DNA from: Undibacterium sp.
Lineage (GTDB): Bacteria > Pseudomonadota > Gammaproteobacteria > Burkholderiales > Burkholderiaceae_D
NCBI RefSeq assembly: GCF_030651495.1
Contig: NZ_JAUSFI010000042.1
Coordinates: forward strand, 1 to 44,274
Length of the DNA: 44,274 nt
Direction: 5' to 3'
The translations under genes and the position numbers were made by a program. The notes under the pieces were generated by a model. That model searched no databases and was not told the DNA's origin. It saw nothing but the letters and a program-made list of their open reading frames with translations. This document shows, piece by piece, positions 20,312-29,030 of this stretch (positions within the stretch are counted from its first letter, which is position 1; every line of letters starts with the position of its first letter).

Positions 20312-23005
20312 TTAATTACCTTCTAAGAAGCTCTTGAGCTTATCGGAACGAGATGGATGACGCAACTTGCGTAAAGCCTTCGCTTCAATCTGTCGGATAC
20401 GTTCACGCGTCACATCAAACTGTTTTCCGACTTCTTCCAACGTATGGTCAGTGGACATCTCAACCCCAAAGCGCATGCGCAATACTTTTGCTTCGCGTGG
20501 CGTTAATGAGTCCAACACGTCCTTCACCACATTACGCATCGATGCGTGTAGAGCGGCATCGGCTGGTGCCAGCGTGTGATTGTCTTCGATAAAATCACCC
20601 AAATGAGAATCGTCATCGTCACCGATAGGCGTTTCCATTGAGATCGGCTCTTTAGCGATCTTCATGATTTTGCGGATTTTATCTTCCGGCATCTCCATCT
20701 TGATCGCCAAAGTTGCAGGATCAGGCTCAGCTCCTGTTTCTTGCAAAATCTGACGCGAGATACGATTCATCTTATTGATGGTCTCAATCATATGCACAGG
20801 AATACGAATAGTACGTGCCTGATCGGCAATAGAACGTGTGATCGCCTGGCGTATCCACCATGTTGCATAGGTAGAAAATTTATAGCCGCGACGGTATTCA
20901 AACTTATCCACCGCCTTCATCAAGCCGATATTACCTTCTTGAATCAAATCCAGGAATTGCAAACCGCGATTAGTGTACTTTTTAGCGATAGAGATCACCA
21001 GGCGCAAATTAGCCTCAGTCATTTCTCGCTTGGCTCGACGCGCCTTCATCTCACCGGCCGACATCTTTTTATTGATGCCACGCAGATCAGGTAAAGGCAA
21101 AACAACACGGGCTTGCAAATCGATTAATTTTTGCTGCAATTGCTGCACAGTCGGGACATTACGACCCAACACGGCGCTATATGAATGCCCCGCATTGACC
21201 TCGCCTTCAACCCAGGCGAGATTAGTTTCATTACCGGGGAAAACTTTGATAAAGTGAGCGCGTGGCATATTGCAGCGATTGACAGCAACATCGAGAATTT
21301 GCTTCTCAACATGACGGACTTCATCCACTTGACCGCGCAAAGTATCACACAATTTCTCAACAACCTTGGCGGTAAAGCGTATACCTAATAATTCATTGGA
21401 AATCGCTTCCTGCGCCTTGATATAAGATTTAGAGTTATAACCTTCTTTTTCGAAGGATTTACGCATCTTGTCGAAGTTGGTAGAAATAATCGCGAACTTG
21501 GCCAGGGCATCGCGCTTCATCTGCGCTAATTGCTCAGCAGAAACCCCAGCAGCATCCTCTACGCTTTCCTCTTCTTCCTCTTCTTCCTCTTCGCCCTCTT
21601 CTTCGTCCTCTTCTGCCACTTCGACGACGACTGGTACAGGTTTTACCACGACCTCTTCCACCGCATTCGGATCGACCAAGCCGTCAACGATATCATCGAT
21701 TTTTATTTCATCGTTGGCGATACGTTCGGCGGCGGCCAGGATTTCAGAAATGGTCGTCGGGCAGGCGGAGATCGCCTGTATCATGTCCTTCAGACCCTCT
21801 TCGATTTTTTTCGCGATAACAATCTCACCTTCGCGCGTCAGCAACTCAACCGTTCCCATTTCACGCATATACATGCGTACCGGATCAGTGGTGCGACCAA
21901 AATCAGAATCTACGGTAGATAAAGCCGCCTCTGCAGCAGCTTCAACTTCATCATCATCACTAGTGACCGTAACGACGTTATCCGACAACAGCAGTGCTTC
22001 AGCATCAGGAGCGCGCTCATACACCGCAACGCCCATGTCATTGAAAGTACCGATAATTCCTTCAATTGCTTCAGGATCAAAGACGTTTTCAGGCAGATGA
22101 TCATTGATTTCAGAAAATGTCAAATAACCACGGTCTTTACCCAACTTGATCAAGGTTTTGAGTTTTTGGCGGCGGCGCTCCAACTCTTCTTCGGTCGTCT
22201 CCGGATCGGCTGAGAATGCGTCTTTGAGTAATGCTTTTTCTTTTGCCTTACGATCTTTAGCCTTCGCTTTGTCAATCGCTTTCATCTCAGCGCGTTCTAC
22301 CGCGTTAAGTGCAGCCATTTCTTCATTCTCTGGCTGATACTCCTTCGGCTTGCGGCCACGACGACCTGGCACTTTGACACCCGGCAAAACATAGCCAGAC
22401 GTATCAATGGCAGCCAACACGGCAGCATCAGTCGTCTGGCTCACAGCAGGTGCTGAGCCAGTCTTGATCTCTTGAACTTCCGGCGTCTTATCAGCCTTGG
22501 CTGAACTCTTGGTTGGCTTAATCACTGTCTTTGAGTCGGTTTTGTTAATTGTCACAGAAGCTTTCAATGGTGCAGTTTGTGGCTTGTCCGCATTTTTGCC
22601 TGTTTGCTTGCCCGAACGATGATCCGTGAGCTCCTCAGCTTGCTTCGCCGTTGGCTTTGCATTCTTGCCTTTTGTTTCCTTGCCAGTGGCTTTGACTACC
22701 GGCGTTGGTTCCTGTTTGATTCTGTTTGCCACTTTTACTACATTGCTCACTACCCGCTTCTCTGGCGTCTTTATCACTTTAGGCGCTATAACGTCTTTCG
22801 CAAGTTCTTTTTTTGAAGATGCCCTTACGTCCGCCGACGTCACTTTGTCTGCGTTTTGCATCTCTTTTGCTGCCGACTCAGTGATTGGCGGAGCGCTCAA
22901 CTTAGATGCAAATTTAGCCGCAGACTCTGTAGAAGCTGCTTTTGTCGTAATCGTCGCTATTGAGGATGTCAGTTTTTTCGCGGGTTTCTTCATTGCGTTA
23001 GCCAT
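20312..23005 (-). CDS. rpoD: RNA polymerase primary sigma factor RpoD (sigma-70)
   Basis: This housekeeping sigma factor is about 897 aa, longer than the 613 aa of E. coli. The extra length is a Lys/Ala/Thr-rich low-complexity N-terminal extension (about residues 1-260) and a Glu-rich tract ([17 protein letters not shown]). Region 1.1 ([20 protein letters not shown]) and region 1.2 ([15 protein letters not shown]) are present. Regions 2.1-2.4 span about residues 660-740, with the promoter-melting segment [17 protein letters not shown]. Region 4.2 ([20 protein letters not shown]) is at the end. The start is uncertain. An ATG at 23005 giving [11 protein letters not shown] is preferred because it opens directly into the basic N-terminus; a longer reading from 23044 also exists, and neither has a clear ribosome site. 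It is last in the rpsU-yqeY-dnaG-rpoD block. Confidence 0.97.
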   Translation of the reverse strand: MANAMKKPAKKLTSSIATITTKAASTESAAKFASKLSAPPITESAAKEMQNADKVTSADVRASSKKELAKDVIAPKVIKTPEKRVVSNVVKVANRIKQEPTPVVKATGKETKGKNAKPTAKQAEELTDHRSGKQTGKNADKPQTAPLKASVTINKTDSKTVIKPTKSSAKADKTPEVQEIKTGSAPAVSQTTDAAVLAAIDTSGYVLPGVKVPGRRGRKPKEYQPENEEMAALNAVERAEMKAIDKAKAKDRKAKEKALLKDAFSADPETTEEELERRRQKLKTLIKLGKDRGYLTFSEINDHLPENVFDPEAIEGIIGTFNDMGVAVYERAPDAEALLLSDNVVTVTSDDDEVEAAAEAALSTVDSDFGRTTDPVRMYMREMGTVELLTREGEIVIAKKIEEGLKDMIQAISACPTTISEILAAAERIANDEIKIDDIVDGLVDPNAVEEVVVKPVPVVVEVAEEDEEEGEEEEEEEEESVEDAAGVSAEQLAQMKRDALAKFAIISTNFDKMRKSFEKEGYNSKSYIKAQEAISNELLGIRFTAKVVEKLCDTLRGQVDEVRHVEKQILDVAVNRCNMPRAHFIKVFPGNETNLAWVEGEVNAGHSYSAVLGRNVPTVQQLQQKLIDLQARVVLPLPDLRGINKKMSAGEMKARRAKREMTEANLRLVISIAKKYTNRGLQFLDLIQEGNIGLMKAVDKFEYRRGYKFSTYATWWIRQAITRSIADQARTIRIPVHMIETINKMNRISRQILQETGAEPDPATLAIKMEMPEDKIRKIMKIAKEPISMETPIGDDDDSHLGDFIEDNHTLAPADAALHASMRNVVKDVLDSLTPREAKVLRMRFGVEMSTDHTLEEVGKQFDVTRERIRQIEAKALRKLRHPSRSDKLKSFLEGN

Positions 23006-23248
23006 TGAATCAAACCAACAGGTGCCGAGAAATAGCCTCAACATACAAAAAACAATGCACTGCCTTCAGACCTGACGATCTGCAGTACAGCGCAATAAAT
23101 TTTTCAATGTCAAGCTACTGAGTCTCAGCGCCAGTGTTTTGGGTTACTCGGAGGAGCATACGCTCACCTAAACAACACATCCCAGACAATGGCCGAATGA
23201 CCTCGCCCAGAATGAAAACAACCTAAGACCTTGAATCGAAAGCTTTTA

Positions 23249-23257
23249 ATTATAGCA
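23249..23257 (-). promoter_or_regulatory. Extended -10 promoter for rpoD
   Basis: On the minus strand the sequence TGCTATAAT is a perfect -10 hexamer with the TGn extension. No good -35 is found at 17-18 bp, consistent with an extended -10 promoter. It would give a leader of roughly 235 nt before the preferred rpoD start, so rpoD may be transcribed separately from dnaG. Confidence 0.55.
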
Positions 23258-23419
23258 TGCGGTAAAACTTTTCTCTAGCCCCGCACGACATCTAACACAA
23301 TTACCCGCCCACAAACCAAGAAATTTACACAGTACTCAAAACTTCCATCCTCACAATAAACATTGTGTTTATTAAAAAATAAGATCACCTAAACTGCGAA
23401 CTTTAAGTAAAGCAAAAAT
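23258..23419. other. dnaG-rpoD spacer with short inverted repeat
   Basis: This is the part of the dnaG-rpoD gap upstream of the rpoD promoter. An 8-bp inverted repeat, AATAAACA (23355-23362) and TGTTTATT (23366-23373), sits 47 nt beyond the dnaG stop. It lacks a downstream T-run on the minus strand, so it is more likely an operator-like site or chance AT-rich symmetry than a dnaG terminator. No gene is seen. Confidence 0.35.
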
Positions 23420-25210
23420 CTAACGTGCCGCCTCCGCCTCCGCTTCACGGCGAATCACCTCTTGTAGGCGCATAATTTCTCGATAACGTTCAATCTGGGC
23501 AGGTTCGCGCAAACCGGCATCCGCCAACTGCGTCATTTCTATCTTTAACACTTGAGAACTAATTTGGCGCAAGGCACCCGCCAGCTCCAACTTAACCACA
23601 TCAAATTCAGTTTCTGTTTGCTCGGCAATTTCGGCAATTAAAGCGTCAAAATCAGCACCAGTCGCGCGCAAATGCTCAGCCAGCGCCGCAAAATTAGCCT
23701 GCTCGCCCATTTGCTGGGCTACCATCACCAGTTGCGTCAGCATTTCGGCGCCATCAGGAGCCAACACTGCGGCATCTGACAAAATTGCCGCATCAAGCAT
23801 CACCGCCAAAGAGGGATGCGCCACTAAAATACGCATTACCTGACGCTCCAAGCCAACGGGAGCACTACGCTTACTTTTTGGTGGCGCCAATTTGGCGCGC
23901 GCAACTGGCTGCGTCAAGTCAAATAAAGACTCCACTTCGGCTGGCGTGGTTTGCGTCATTTGCGCCAGACTACGTACCATCTGCAAACGCAGACTAGAAG
24001 GTGCCATCTGCTGCAACAAAGGCTTAGCATCAAATTGCGCCCGCGCCCGACCTTCTGCAGTTGCCATATCACTATCGCCAACGACCTCTTTCAGAAAAAA
24101 CTGCGACAAAGGCATCGCATCCTGAACCTGAAGCGCAAACGCTTCTGCGCCAAATTCGCGAATATAACTATCCGGATCATGTTCGGTGGGCAAGAATAAA
24201 AATTTAATGATTTTATTATCATTGACGTGCGGCAAGCAAGCATCCAAAGCGCGCCGCGCAGCGCGACGACCAGCTTTGTCGCCATCAAAACTAAAAACAA
24301 CATGATCTGTCTGACGCAGCAATTTCTGCACATGCGTAGGCGTACATGCCGTACCGAGCGTTGCCACCACTTGCGGAAACCCCATCTGCGCCAGTGCTAC
24401 CACATCCATATAACCTTCAGTCACCAAGACATAGCCGGCATCCCGAATCGCCTGACGCGCCTCAAACAGACCATACAATTCATAGCCCTTTTGAAACAAG
24501 GGTGTTTCTGGCGAATTCAGGTATTTAGGCTCACCCTGGTCCAGAATGCGACCGCCAAAGCCAATTACCTGTCCCTTGGTATTTCTGATCGGGAACATAA
24601 TGCGTTCACGGAAGCGGTCGTAACGCTTGCGACTAGTAGCGTCTTCATCACTCTTATCAATTACCAGACCGGCCTCAACCAAGGCAGGGGATGCATAATC
24701 AGAAAAAACACTACGCAAACTATCCCACCCCTCGGGGGCATAACCCAAACCAAAACGGGCAGCAATCTCTCCGGTCAAACCGCGTCGCTTTAAATAAGCC
24801 ACCGCCAATTCCGCCCCACGCAACTGTTGCCGATAAAACTCACCAGCCTTGGTCATGACATCACTGAGCGCCAGGCTCTTGGCATTCACCTCAGCGCGTT
24901 GCGCCGGCAACAATCGATCATCTTCAGGCACTATCATGCCATTGCTTTGCGCTAAATCTTTAACGGCATCAACAAAATTCATGCCGGAATACTCCATCAA
25001 AAATCCGATAGAAGTTCCATGCGCGCCGCAGCCAAAACAATGGTAAAACTGCTTGGTCGGGCTAACCGTAAAGCTAGGAGATTTTTCATTATGAAAGGGG
25101 CACAAACCCATGAAGTTTGCGCCACCCTTCTTGAGCTGGACGTATTTACCCACCACATCGACAATGTCGACGCGTGCGAGCAGGTCTTGAATAAAGGTTT
25201 GAGGTATCAA
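23420..25210 (-). CDS. dnaG: DNA primase DnaG
   Basis: Primase of 596 aa that makes RNA primers at the replication fork. The N-terminal CHC2 zinc finger has C37, H40, C58 and C61 (LCPFHNEKSPSF and HCFGCGAHG). The catalytic core carries the TOPRIM acidic motifs LVTEGYMDVVAL (near residue 265) and FSFDGDKAGRRA. A helicase-binding C-terminal domain completes the protein. The reading begins with a TTG codon at 25210: IPQTFIQDLLARVDIVDVV is the expected DnaG N-terminus and no ATG exists at that position. The ribosome site is weak (GGTTGAGA). The gene lies 48 nt downstream of yqeY and upstream of rpoD. Confidence 0.97.
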   Translation of the reverse strand: MIPQTFIQDLLARVDIVDVVGKYVQLKKGGANFMGLCPFHNEKSPSFTVSPTKQFYHCFGCGAHGTSIGFLMEYSGMNFVDAVKDLAQSNGMIVPEDDRLLPAQRAEVNAKSLALSDVMTKAGEFYRQQLRGAELAVAYLKRRGLTGEIAARFGLGYAPEGWDSLRSVFSDYASPALVEAGLVIDKSDEDATSRKRYDRFRERIMFPIRNTKGQVIGFGGRILDQGEPKYLNSPETPLFQKGYELYGLFEARQAIRDAGYVLVTEGYMDVVALAQMGFPQVVATLGTACTPTHVQKLLRQTDHVVFSFDGDKAGRRAARRALDACLPHVNDNKIIKFLFLPTEHDPDSYIREFGAEAFALQVQDAMPLSQFFLKEVVGDSDMATAEGRARAQFDAKPLLQQMAPSSLRLQMVRSLAQMTQTTPAEVESLFDLTQPVARAKLAPPKSKRSAPVGLERQVMRILVAHPSLAVMLDAAILSDAAVLAPDGAEMLTQLVMVAQQMGEQANFAALAEHLRATGADFDALIAEIAEQTETEFDVVKLELAGALRQISSQVLKIEMTQLADAGLREPAQIERYREIMRLQEVIRREAEAEAAR

Positions 25211-25258
25211 TTAAAAAAATCTCAACCAAAGCAAAGCAAATACGCTGTCACGCCGAGA

Positions 25259-25708
25259 TCAACGAGGTGCGAGTGCGGCTTTGACCAATGCAGAAACGAC
25301 CGTCATATCAGCGCGACCAGCCAACTTCGGCTTAAGCACAGCCATTAATTTACCCATATCTTGCGGCCCGGTTGCAGCAGTTTCTGCCACTGCAGCGGCA
25401 ACCGCAGCCTGCATTTCGGCATCCGACAATCCCGCAGGCATATAGGCAGATAAAATCAGCAATTCCGCTTTTTCGATATCGGCCAAATCCTGGCGACCAC
25501 CGGCTTCAAACTGACTAATAGAATCTTTGCGCTGCTTGATCATCTTTTCAATAATTGCCAGAACCATGGTGTCGGTTAACTCAACGCGCTCATCGACTTC
25601 TTTTTGCTTCATTGCCGCAGTTATTAAGCGAATGGTGCCCAGCTTTGCCGCTTCTTTGGCGCGCATGGCTGATTTCATGTCTTCGGTGATCTGATCTTTT
25701 AAGCTCAT
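25259..25708 (-). CDS. yqeY: GatB/YqeY domain protein
   Basis: A 149-aa soluble protein that is a complete stand-alone GatB/YqeY domain (MSLKDQITEDMKSAMRAKEAAKLGTIR opening, ILSAYMPAGLSDAEM middle). It resembles the C-terminal tail of the GatB amidotransferase subunit, which contacts tRNA, but the free-standing protein has no firmly established role. An AGAGGA ribosome site precedes the ATG. Its place between rpsU and dnaG is common outside the enterobacteria. Confidence 0.93.
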   Translation of the reverse strand: MSLKDQITEDMKSAMRAKEAAKLGTIRLITAAMKQKEVDERVELTDTMVLAIIEKMIKQRKDSISQFEAGGRQDLADIEKAELLILSAYMPAGLSDAEMQAAVAAAVAETAATGPQDMGKLMAVLKPKLAGRADMTVVSALVKAALAPR

Positions 25709-25800
25709 ATTGTCCTCTAAAGATTTACCCGCCCCTCAAAACAATCTTTCATTACAAGGAAAGATGATGGAATGCGGAAAATAAAAATTAAAATAACAAA

Positions 25801-25826
25801 GCCCGCTGCGGTACACCGGAGCGGGC
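25801..25826 (-). terminator. Intrinsic terminator/attenuator after rpsU
   Basis: The stem GCCCGCT (25801-25807) pairs with AGCGGGC (25820-25826). On the minus strand it is followed by TTTGTTATTTT. It falls between rpsU and yqeY and would reduce readthrough from the abundant ribosomal-protein message into yqeY-dnaG, the arrangement known from the E. coli rpsU-dnaG-rpoD operon. Confidence 0.75.
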
Positions 25827-25890
25827 ATGCAAGTCTAATGATGACTAAAGCATGAATGATACCAAGCCGAAGCTTGGCAGCAATTCAGAA

Positions 25891-26103
25891 TTAATACATC
25901 TTTTTAGGCAATTGCTGACTACGAATACGTTTGTAGTGACGCTTGACTGCGGCAGCCAGCTTGCGCTTGCGCTCTGCAGTTGGCTTTTCGTAGAACTCGC
26001 GCGCACGCAATTCGGTCAACAGACCGGTCTTTTCGATGGTACGCTTGAAGCGACGCATTGCGACTTCGAACGGCTCGTTTTCTTTAAGGCGAATTGTGGT
26101 CAT
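25891..26103 (-). CDS. rpsU: 30S ribosomal protein S21
   Basis: This 70-aa ribosomal protein has the typical S21 sequence: [21 protein letters not shown] opening, a central [23 protein letters not shown] and a basic tail. The ATG at 26103 is preferred over a longer in-frame reading because it is the family start and because the upstream codons overlap the promoter. S21 takes part in initiation on the small subunit. It is first in the rpsU-yqeY-dnaG-rpoD block. Confidence 0.97.
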   Translation of the reverse strand: MTTIRLKENEPFEVAMRRFKRTIEKTGLLTELRAREFYEKPTAERKRKLAAAVKRHYKRIRSQQLPKKMY

Positions 26104-26124
26104 GTAAGTTCGAACCAATGAAAA

Positions 26125-26154
26125 ATTATAGGAAGAACGAGATAATAGCAGCAA
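26125..26154 (-). promoter_or_regulatory. Sigma-70 promoter of rpsU
   Basis: On the minus strand TTGCTG and TATAAT are separated by 18 bp, with the -10 at 26125-26130. The predicted transcript would start about 15 nt before the rpsU ATG, leaving a very short leader. Confidence 0.55.
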
Positions 26155-26273
26155 ATTCTCAAATAGGGAAGCTGCATGATTAAATATTACTCAAAACAAG
26201 CAGTACAACAAGGCTAACAACACAGTCTTTTGCCATAAGAAAAGGTTGAAAAATTACTAAAAATCATCTCTTG

Positions 26274-27533
26274 CTAGACGGTCTGCCCTGCCGCGACCCC
26301 AGACGCCCACGCCCACTGAAAATTGTAACCGCCCAGCCAGCCCGTCACATCCACCGCCTCGCCGATAAAATACAGGCCAGGTATCTTACTGACCATCATG
26401 CTCTGCTGGGATAGCTCCCGGGTATCCACACCGCCACGCGTGACTTCGGCTTTGCGATATCCTTCTGAACCGTTTGGCAGTAACTCCCAGCGATTCAGTT
26501 TATCGCCCAATAATTTCAAGCGCTTGTCTGGCATATCGGCGACGCGCGCATCGCCGGCAAAACCGTGTGCCGTCAATAAGCCATCGACCAGGCGCGCAGG
26601 CAGGAAGGCCGAGAGGTAATTCGAGAGATTTTTCTTGCTCGTGGTTTTGGCTGCGATCAAGTCTTGCGCCACATCCATCTCCGGCAGCAGGTTGACGCGT
26701 ATGACCTGTCCGGCCTGCCAAAAACTCGATATCTGCAACACTGCTGGCCCCGACAAGCCTCGATGCGTAAACAGCAGGTCTTCACGGAACACGGCCTTAT
26801 TTTTTTTCTCGCCGGTTTCGATATCGACCTCCAGCGAAATGCCGGATAGCGGTACAAAGGCTTCCCAACTGGCGGCATCAAAAGTCAATGGCACCAGGGC
26901 AGGACGTGGCTCAACTATCTTCAGATGAAACTGTTGCGCCACTTGATAGGAAAAATCGGTCGCACCGATCTTAGGGATAGATAAACCGCCGGTAGCGATC
27001 ACTACGCTGGCAGCGTGTATCTTGCCCTGCCCGGTCTCGATCACAAACCCGGCTTCGCCACCCTGCACATCGAGTACCTTACATGGCATACGCCAGCTGA
27101 CTTGGCCGGCATCGCACTCGGCTTTTAGCATGCGGATAATATCTTCCGCGCTGTCGTCGCAAAACAATTGTCCTTTGTGCTTCTCATGAAAGGCGATCTT
27201 GTAGCGCTTGACCAAGGCCAAGAAATCTTGTGGCGTGTAGCGCGACAGCGCACTTTTACAAAAGTGGGGATTTTCAGAAAGAAAATTCGCCGGCCCAGCG
27301 GTGAGATTCGTGAAGTTGCATCGGCCGCCGCCCGAAATGCGGATTTTTTCTGCCAGCTTACTGGCGTGATCGATGATGACCACATTCTTGCCGCGCTGCC
27401 CGGCCACCGCCGCACACATCATCCCGGCAGCACCGGCACCAATCACCGCCACATCGTAGTGCTGCTTATTTTCTGCCTTATTTTCTGCCTTATGTTCCGG
27501 CTTATGTTCCAACTTATGGTCCAACTTATTCAT
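26274..27533 (-). CDS. HI0933/BaiN-type NAD(P)/FAD-dependent oxidoreductase
   Basis: A 419-aa flavoprotein. The dinucleotide-binding fold (VAVIGAGAAGMMCAAVAG) begins at about residue 29, followed by KIRISGGGRCNFTN, a hallmark of the HI0933 family. The C-terminal GLYFIGEAVDVTGWLGGYNFQWAWASG closes the FAD site. Members are annotated as aminoacetone- or steroid-related oxidoreductases, but the physiological substrate is generally unknown. The first 24 residues are an unusual tetrapeptide repeat (K-x-D/E-H/N) encoded by five 12-bp DNA repeats. The ATG at 27533 is the only in-frame start ahead of the FAD motif. Confidence 0.9.
   Translation of the reverse strand: MNKLDHKLEHKPEHKAENKAENKQHYDVAVIGAGAAGMMCAAVAGQRGKNVVIIDHASKLAEKIRISGGGRCNFTNLTAGPANFLSENPHFCKSALSRYTPQDFLALVKRYKIAFHEKHKGQLFCDDSAEDIIRMLKAECDAGQVSWRMPCKVLDVQGGEAGFVIETGQGKIHAASVVIATGGLSIPKIGATDFSYQVAQQFHLKIVEPRPALVPLTFDAASWEAFVPLSGISLEVDIETGEKKNKAVFREDLLFTHRGLSGPAVLQISSFWQAGQVIRVNLLPEMDVAQDLIAAKTTSKKNLSNYLSAFLPARLVDGLLTAHGFAGDARVADMPDKRLKLLGDKLNRWELLPNGSEGYRKAEVTRGGVDTRELSQQSMMVSKIPGLYFIGEAVDVTGWLGGYNFQWAWASGVAAGQTV
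27466..27525. repeat. Five-copy 12-bp tandem repeat inside the flavoprotein start
   Basis: Five consecutive 12-mers, TTATTTTCTGCC twice, then TTATGTTCCGGC, TTATGTTCCAAC and TTATGGTCCAAC, encode the repeated K-L/P/A-D/E-H/N tetrapeptide. The unit is a multiple of three, so changes in copy number would keep the frame. Confidence 0.9.
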
Positions 27534-27582
27534 CGCCTGCTTTTCTGAGAGAGTAAATTAGGCGTGATTGTATTCCATTCGA

Positions 27583-28344
27583 CTAGCCAAATCTGGCCAC
27601 ACCGGACAAATCAAGCGACTGTCCGGCACAACGCACCACTTCACCGATCACAATCACGCTGGGGCTACCCAGACCCGAGGTTGCCAGATCTGCTGCCAAT
27701 TGCCCTAAAGACGTGATCAAATGCGCCTGAGCGGCGCGGGTAGCGTATTGAATCACCGCTACCGGCGTGCCGGCAGACAGCCCGCCGGCGATCAGTTCCT
27801 CTTGAATCGAGCGGCAATGCGCGACGCCCATATAGATCACCAGCGTCAAGCCCGTTTTTGCCAGTGCCGCCCAATTCGGGTTGGTCTCGGCAGTCTTGCC
27901 ATGTCCAGTCACAAAAATCGCCCCTTGCGCCCAATCTCTATGCGTCAGCGGGATACCGAGAGAGGCTGGCGCAGCCAGGCCGCTGCTGATGCCGTTCACC
28001 ACTTCCACCTCCACGCCCTGCGCCATCAAATGCTGGCGCTCTTCGCCACCGCGCCCGAAGATGAAAGGATCGCCGCCCTTTAAACGGACCACACAATGTC
28101 CGGACTTGGCTTCCGCCAGCATCATTTTTTCGATGAAAACTTGCGGGGTGGATAGGCAACCGCCACGCTTGCCGACCTGAATCACGCGCGCAGACGGCGC
28201 GGCATGCTGCAGCACTTCCGGATTCACCAGATCATCGATCAAGATCACGTCAGCCTGCGCAATCGCCTTGACCGCTTTCAGCGTCAACAGATCAGGGTCG
28301 CCTGGCCCTGCACCGACCAAAAATACTTTACCTGCGCTACTCAT
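27583..28344 (-). CDS. cobA: Uroporphyrinogen-III C-methyltransferase (SUMT)
   Basis: A 253-aa enzyme that transfers two methyl groups from SAM to uroporphyrinogen III, giving precorrin-2, the branch point to siroheme and cobalamin. The family motifs are clear: VGAGPGDPDLLTLKA at the N-terminus, RLKGGDPFIFGRGGEE near residues 90-105 and the THRD and Y-M-G segments later. The ATG at 28344 was chosen over an upstream in-frame codon because GGGGAAG lies just before it. It lacks the CysG dehydrogenase/ferrochelatase part, so it is the single-domain form. No other siroheme gene is adjacent; a sulfite or nitrite reduction role is the usual use. Confidence 0.94.
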   Translation of the reverse strand: MSSAGKVFLVGAGPGDPDLLTLKAVKAIAQADVILIDDLVNPEVLQHAAPSARVIQVGKRGGCLSTPQVFIEKMMLAEAKSGHCVVRLKGGDPFIFGRGGEERQHLMAQGVEVEVVNGISSGLAAPASLGIPLTHRDWAQGAIFVTGHGKTAETNPNWAALAKTGLTLVIYMGVAHCRSIQEELIAGGLSAGTPVAVIQYATRAAQAHLITSLGQLAADLATSGLGSPSVIVIGEVVRCAGQSLDLSGVARFG

Positions 28345-28828
28345 GATGACTTCCCCTTCAACGTTGAATGTGTAATCAACAGGGTACGCAAATTTCATTC
28401 CAGCTACACGCACGATAATTTAATGGGGATGCTTGTAAATGAAATGCTATTTTTGCCTTAAAACAGTGCAAAAAGTTACTCGTTGATGCAATACCAGTGC
28501 GCTAGCGAAGGCGGCACTGAAGACTAAACGGCCTACGAATATTGTTTTCATGCATCTATTAATTGCTTTAATTGCAATAATCTAGGGCGCTTCTGAAAAA
28601 AATTTTGAAAGAAAAAATTCCTGACTTGGCCCGAGCGAGAAGAGAGAAGAAATTACCGATTAAGCAATTAATTATTGTCGCCTCTTAACCTGCAAAAATG
28701 GTGCGATTGCACTCATTTAGCATCCTTGCCATGCAAGCTACCGGAGAATAATTCCATGGACAACATAACAGGTGTCTTGAACCAACTACGCAGCTAAACG
28801 GCATACACTGAAAATAAAAAAGCGTCGG

Positions 28829-28901
28829 GCCCAGCGCGCATATCCCATGCGGGTCTCCAGCCACTCTGGCCTGCAAGCCGCATGGGATATGCGCGCTGGG
28901 C
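28829..28901. repeat. REP-like palindrome, copy 1 (perfect 24-bp arms)
   Basis: The arms at 28829-28852 and 28878-28901 are exact 24-nt reverse complements (GCCCAGCGCGCATATCC... core) around a 25-nt loop. The 3' half contains GCCTGCAAGCCGCATGGG, which recurs at 43797-43848, so it is a dispersed repeat family and not a gene-specific terminator. No T-run follows either strand. Confidence 0.88.
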
Positions 28902-28940
28902 TAGGCATTCTTGAAAATCCAGAATTTCCAGACAGTAATG

Positions 28941-28973
28941 GCTAGCGGATGCCCGTCCGCTAGCACCGGACGG
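28941..28973. promoter_or_regulatory. Two mutually exclusive hairpins upstream of the cbiM-like gene
   Basis: Hairpin A pairs GCTAGCGGA (28941-28949) with TCCGCTAGC (28956-28964). Hairpin B pairs CCGTCCG (28953-28959) with CGGACGG (28967-28973). They share 28956-28959, so only one can form. This lies 57 nt before the start codon. It may be a leader switch or just overlapping symmetry. Confidence 0.35.
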
Positions 28974-29030
28974 CAACCGTAATCTCCGCTATCATTCTAT
29001 GCACCTCAACCGCTTTTTAAGGCAAGCATT

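Larger units (their letters stand above)
28345..29030. other. 686-bp intergenic region between divergent cobA and cbiM-like genes
   Basis: No gene is convincing here. The region holds an 11-bp inverted pair, ATTAATTGCTT (28558-28568) with AAGCAATTAAT (28662-28672), the long palindrome at 28829-28901 and overlapping hairpins at 28941-28973. I looked for cobalamin-riboswitch signatures, given the neighbours, and found none. Confidence 0.5.

Noticed and set aside
21468..22100. A 210-codon plus-strand frame with a long Ser run
   Set aside because: It is the antisense of the rpoD Glu-rich tract; the Ser run is simply the complement of GAA/GAG codons.
28756..28797. A 13-codon frame (MDNITGVLNQLRS) with GGAGA upstream
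   Set aside because: It could be a leader peptide, but it is too short to support, has no downstream coupled gene nearby and no recognisable attenuator.
28345..29030. Possible cobalamin or NiCo riboswitch between cobA and the cbiM-like gene
   Set aside because: The B12-box and conserved core motifs were searched for by eye and are absent.
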